Below, in pieces: positions 21,901 to 22,789 of a stretch of DNA of 22,789 bases (its first letter is position 1; each line of letters opens with the position of its first letter). This stretch comes from JBBQFD01 sp038321575 (GTDB lineage: Bacteria; Bacillota_I; Bacilli_A; RF39; UBA660), in the NCBI GenBank assembly GCA_038321575.1, contig JBBQFD010000011.1, forward strand, positions 1 through 22,789, written 5' to 3'. The position numbers were made by a program, and so were the translations under genes. A model generated the notes under the pieces. The model searched no databases, was not told where the DNA came from, and worked only from the letters and a program-made list of their open reading frames with translations.

Positions 21901-22789
21901 AAAGTTGAATATTCTGTTTTTGATTCAAATTTACTTACAAATGTTGTGATGCCTAATTCAATTACAAAGATTGAAGCAAATGCATTTAGTAATAATACTA
22001 TTGAAAATATTACTTTTTCAAACAAATTAGTAACCATTGGCAATAGTGCCTTTTATGGTAATGTAATAACAAGTTTATCACTACCCTCAACACTAAAGAT
22101 TATCGATAGTAGTGCCTTCGAAAATAATCTTATTACCAGCTTAAATGTCCCAAACAGTGTTGAAACAATTGAATCAAGAGCCTTTTATGATAATAAAATT
22201 TCAAACTTATCTATCGGTACTAAAGTTTCAATGATTGGTAGTGGAGCATTTAATCTAAATCTATTACCAAATAATCAAGCTTTTATATATATGAGAAATG
22301 AAGATGCTTCTATTGATAATACAACTTTAGTTAGTTATGGTGGTGCAAATAAAAACAATGTAACCATTCCTAATGGGACAGTAACCTTAGATGCAAGTTC
22401 ACTTGCTAGTTGTAACATAAATAGTGTTACATTGCCTTCAACACTTACAGTAATGGGGGAAGCCTCACTAACGGAAAACAACCTTTCCACCATTAATTTT
22501 CCAAATAGTTTACTTACAATTGGAGGTAGCGCACTAAGTAATAACGTATTAACGTCAATTAATATTCCAGATACAATTACATCCATAGGCGATAATGCTT
22601 TTGCGAATAATTCAATTACTAACTTTGATTTCCCAACAGGAATTAGTATAATTCCTTACGGATTATATCAAAATAATTTAATAACTAATTTAACTATTCC
22701 GGCTAATATAACAGCTATTAAATCATATGCTTTTAAAAACAATCGAATCTCTACACTAGTTATCCCAGGCGGTGTTACATTGCTTGAAA
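18958..22789 (+). CDS. Giant prepilin-like protein with BspA-type leucine-rich repeats (3' end cut)
   Basis: The frame is open from ATG 18958 to the window edge: 1277 codons, no stop; I translated it codon by codon. Residues 1-26 are a canonical type IV prepilin signal, MKKKG|FTLIEL with Glu at +5 (E10), then a hydrophobic helix ending near ITTP. Residues to about 130 resemble a minor pilin, with a Cys pair C105/C126, then a Pro-rich linker (ATPPLPLAD). From about 142 the protein is BspA/LRR_5-like, with units of about 22 residues of the type AF..N.L.SITLPNSL..I. Four blocks each open with two Cys 17-18 residues apart (C143/C160, C365/C383, C494/C511, C749/C767). Likely surface-exposed or pilus-bound, perhaps an adhesin; no pilus assembly genes are in the window. 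Confidence 0.88.
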   Translation, partial: MKKKGFTLIELMAVIIILTIIALITTPSVLSAIEDAKNGAIERSAVGYIEAVENSVANDYINNGEEPTPGEYAINSFVVSAKGTLPSSGIVSLSLNGTVATASLCISEKKVDYANSNAFVDKTGSCDDISNVATPPLPLADACFEFVESTNTIIDYDPICGTDVVVPSTINGIPVLIIDEGAFYNYGLTSLYIYDGIKQIGWYAFESNLLMNIRIPSTITYMADEVFNDNLLPNDQAFIYSRNLDTSVNYDTLVSYGGALRDNYIIPSSVTTINAWALSNNYSDSLIIPTTVENIGEAALAYNDLTEITMNSNDISLGDNLLSFENEYFKVAYYSGLAGTYVGTQEGPWSKICTDPEGCAIPQYCFDFNDETQTIMGYDSDNCPLEVFIPSTINGFPVVNIGDSAFSGTNVTAITIPSSVMNIGSGAFSDNNLDYIDFKSSNVNIKNDIATAGDDLVYDYQHYGAGRYNGVESVDLESFYWVYENTANTIVNGCYTIDSLRGFITSYSSSCSKSVVIPSIIGGITINGIDEGAFSSLGMTNVTLPNTLKKIRKDAFLTNNLVSITLPNSLTQLDSGAFSDNNLASIIIPASLTKISDYVFLGNNLSSVTLPNTLTSIGDAAFSHNVLTTIALPDSVNEIGIAAFEYNNLTSINLPFNLKRIEERMLSRNNLTALIIPQNVEYIGYGAFTYNNITNVKIAATTIQFSSYMFNFTNNYFWSKFNSSGAGEYTGTQAGNWTFVVPTQIVSGCFTLNSLSGYITRYNDSVCGTDVVIPSILSTYSVKGIDDYVFSGLGLTSVILPSTMREISESAFYSNNLTSISLPSSLLILGNNAFSNNLLTTVTIPNTVTTLGSDAFNSNLLTSISLPTSLSTLSGGVFSNNLLTTVTIPNNFVNIGPNAFSYNNLSSVTLPSNLNTIDYSAFMNNLIEDITIPNGTVAINTSAFVNNYIESLSLPDSVITIQNDAFYGNQISNLVLSNKMQKVEYSVFDSNLLTNVVMPNSITKIEANAFSNNTIENITFSNKLVTIGNSAFYGNVITSLSLPSTLKIIDSSAFENNLITSLNVPNSVETIESRAFYDNKISNLSIGTKVSMIGSGAFNLNLLPNNQAFIYMRNEDASIDNTTLVSYGGANKNNVTIPNGTVTLDASSLASCNINSVTLPSTLTVMGEASLTENNLSTINFPNSLLTIGGSALSNNVLTSINIPDTITSIGDNAFANNSITNFDFPTGISIIPYGLYQNNLITNLTIPANITAIKSYAFKNNRISTLVIPGGVTLLE
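19648..19734 (+). repeat. Internal repeat, copy 1 (LLPN-QAFIY...LVSYGGA block)
   Basis: Residues 231-259 of the pilin-LRR protein (LLPNDQAFIY ... LVSYGGA) recur as residues 1102-1130 (22261-22347) with identical spacing. This is an island interrupting the regular repeats. Confidence 0.8.
20230..20257 (+). repeat. 28-bp exact direct repeat, copy 1
   Basis: Identical 28 bases occur here and at 20680-20707, both encoding SGAFSDNNL in frame. It suggests recent duplication or gene conversion between repeat units. Confidence 0.8.
20560..21054 (+). repeat. Array of about 66-bp leucine-rich repeat units, block A
   Basis: Successive AF..N.L.S..LP.SL..I units recur about every 22 codons (e.g. DAFLTNNL, GAFSDNNL, YVFLGNNL, AAFSHNVL, AAFEYNNL). 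These are coding repeats of the pilin-LRR gene. Confidence 0.8.
20680..20707 (+). repeat. 28-bp exact direct repeat, copy 2
   Basis: Second copy of the identical segment at 20230-20257, 450 bp downstream and in the same reading frame. Confidence 0.8.
21322..22260 (+). repeat. Array of about 66-bp leucine-rich repeat units, block B
   Basis: About fourteen further units on the same 22-codon pattern (AFYSNNL, AFSNNL, AFNSNL, VFSNNL, AFSYNNL, AFMNNL, ...). Neighbouring units around 21460 and 21600 are close to identical (TFSNNLLTTVTIPN-like), showing local duplication. Confidence 0.8.
22261..22347 (+). repeat. Internal repeat, copy 2 (LLPN-QAFIY...LVSYGGA block)
   Basis: Second copy of the 29-residue block at 19648-19734, followed again by a fresh run of leucine-rich units (22351 to the window edge). 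Confidence 0.8.

Noticed and set aside
20560..22260. CRISPR array suggested by about 66-bp periodicity
   Set aside because: The repeats are degenerate, in frame, and encode leucine-rich units; there are no constant repeats with unique spacers.
19910..22586. Short frames on both strands within the LRR gene
   Set aside because: They are shadows of one continuous frame that I translated to the window edge without a stop.

Overview
The window is AT-rich (roughly 30% G+C by eye) and gene-dense, mostly in short operons on the + strand. The genes look like those of a small-genome, single-membrane relative of the Bacilli/Mollicutes: recX, a SUF operon, an FtsK/SpoIIIE translocase, parE and parC, rsmD, rpsU-yqeY, rpsB-tsf. 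An uncultured gut or sediment lineage near Acholeplasmatales, Izemoplasmatales or RF39 would fit, but this is inference from content and composition. Trp is written TGG and no long gene has an internal TGA, so the standard bacterial code (11) is in use, not the Mycoplasma code.

Layout. 2-469: 3' part of recX, facing a HIT-family gene (479-850, minus) across a shared terminator. 963-3744: sufC, a short sufB/D-like gene and sufS, with no sufU or sufB beside them. 3821-6007: DNA translocase. 6080-11594: parE and parC, separated by an unrecognised HExxH metallopeptidase-like gene. 11606-12730: a GNAT acetyltransferase and rsmD. 12793-15763: a bacteriocin-type island with a C39-peptidase ABC transporter, a one-helix membrane protein and three tiny genes. 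Two of these encode peptides with double-glycine leaders; the third is hydrophobic, has no leader, and shares its C-terminal motif with the second peptide. 15859-16542: rpsU and yqeY. 16732-18861: rpsB, which carries a long Lys/Ala/Val-rich C-terminal tail and a foldable leader, then tsf. 18958 to the right edge: a giant open frame (at least 1277 codons) that begins with a canonical type IV prepilin signal and continues as BspA-type leucine-rich repeats.

How it works together. Most of the window is housekeeping: Fe-S assembly, chromosome segregation and decatenation, ribosome maturation and translation. Two accessory systems stand out. One is the peptide export locus, in which the transporter's peptidase domain would cut the two leaders after GG during export. 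The other is the pilin-LRR protein, apparently a cell-surface or pilus-associated adhesin.

Regulation is very compact. Most promoters have an extended -10 (TGnTATAAT-like). In several of them the -10 lies only 1-8 nt before the Shine-Dalgarno, so transcripts should begin at or just before the ribosome-binding site. Terminator hairpins commonly fold over the stop codon of the gene they end. The ABC transporter's ribosome-binding site forms one arm of a 7-bp dyad whose loop contains the gene's own -10 element.
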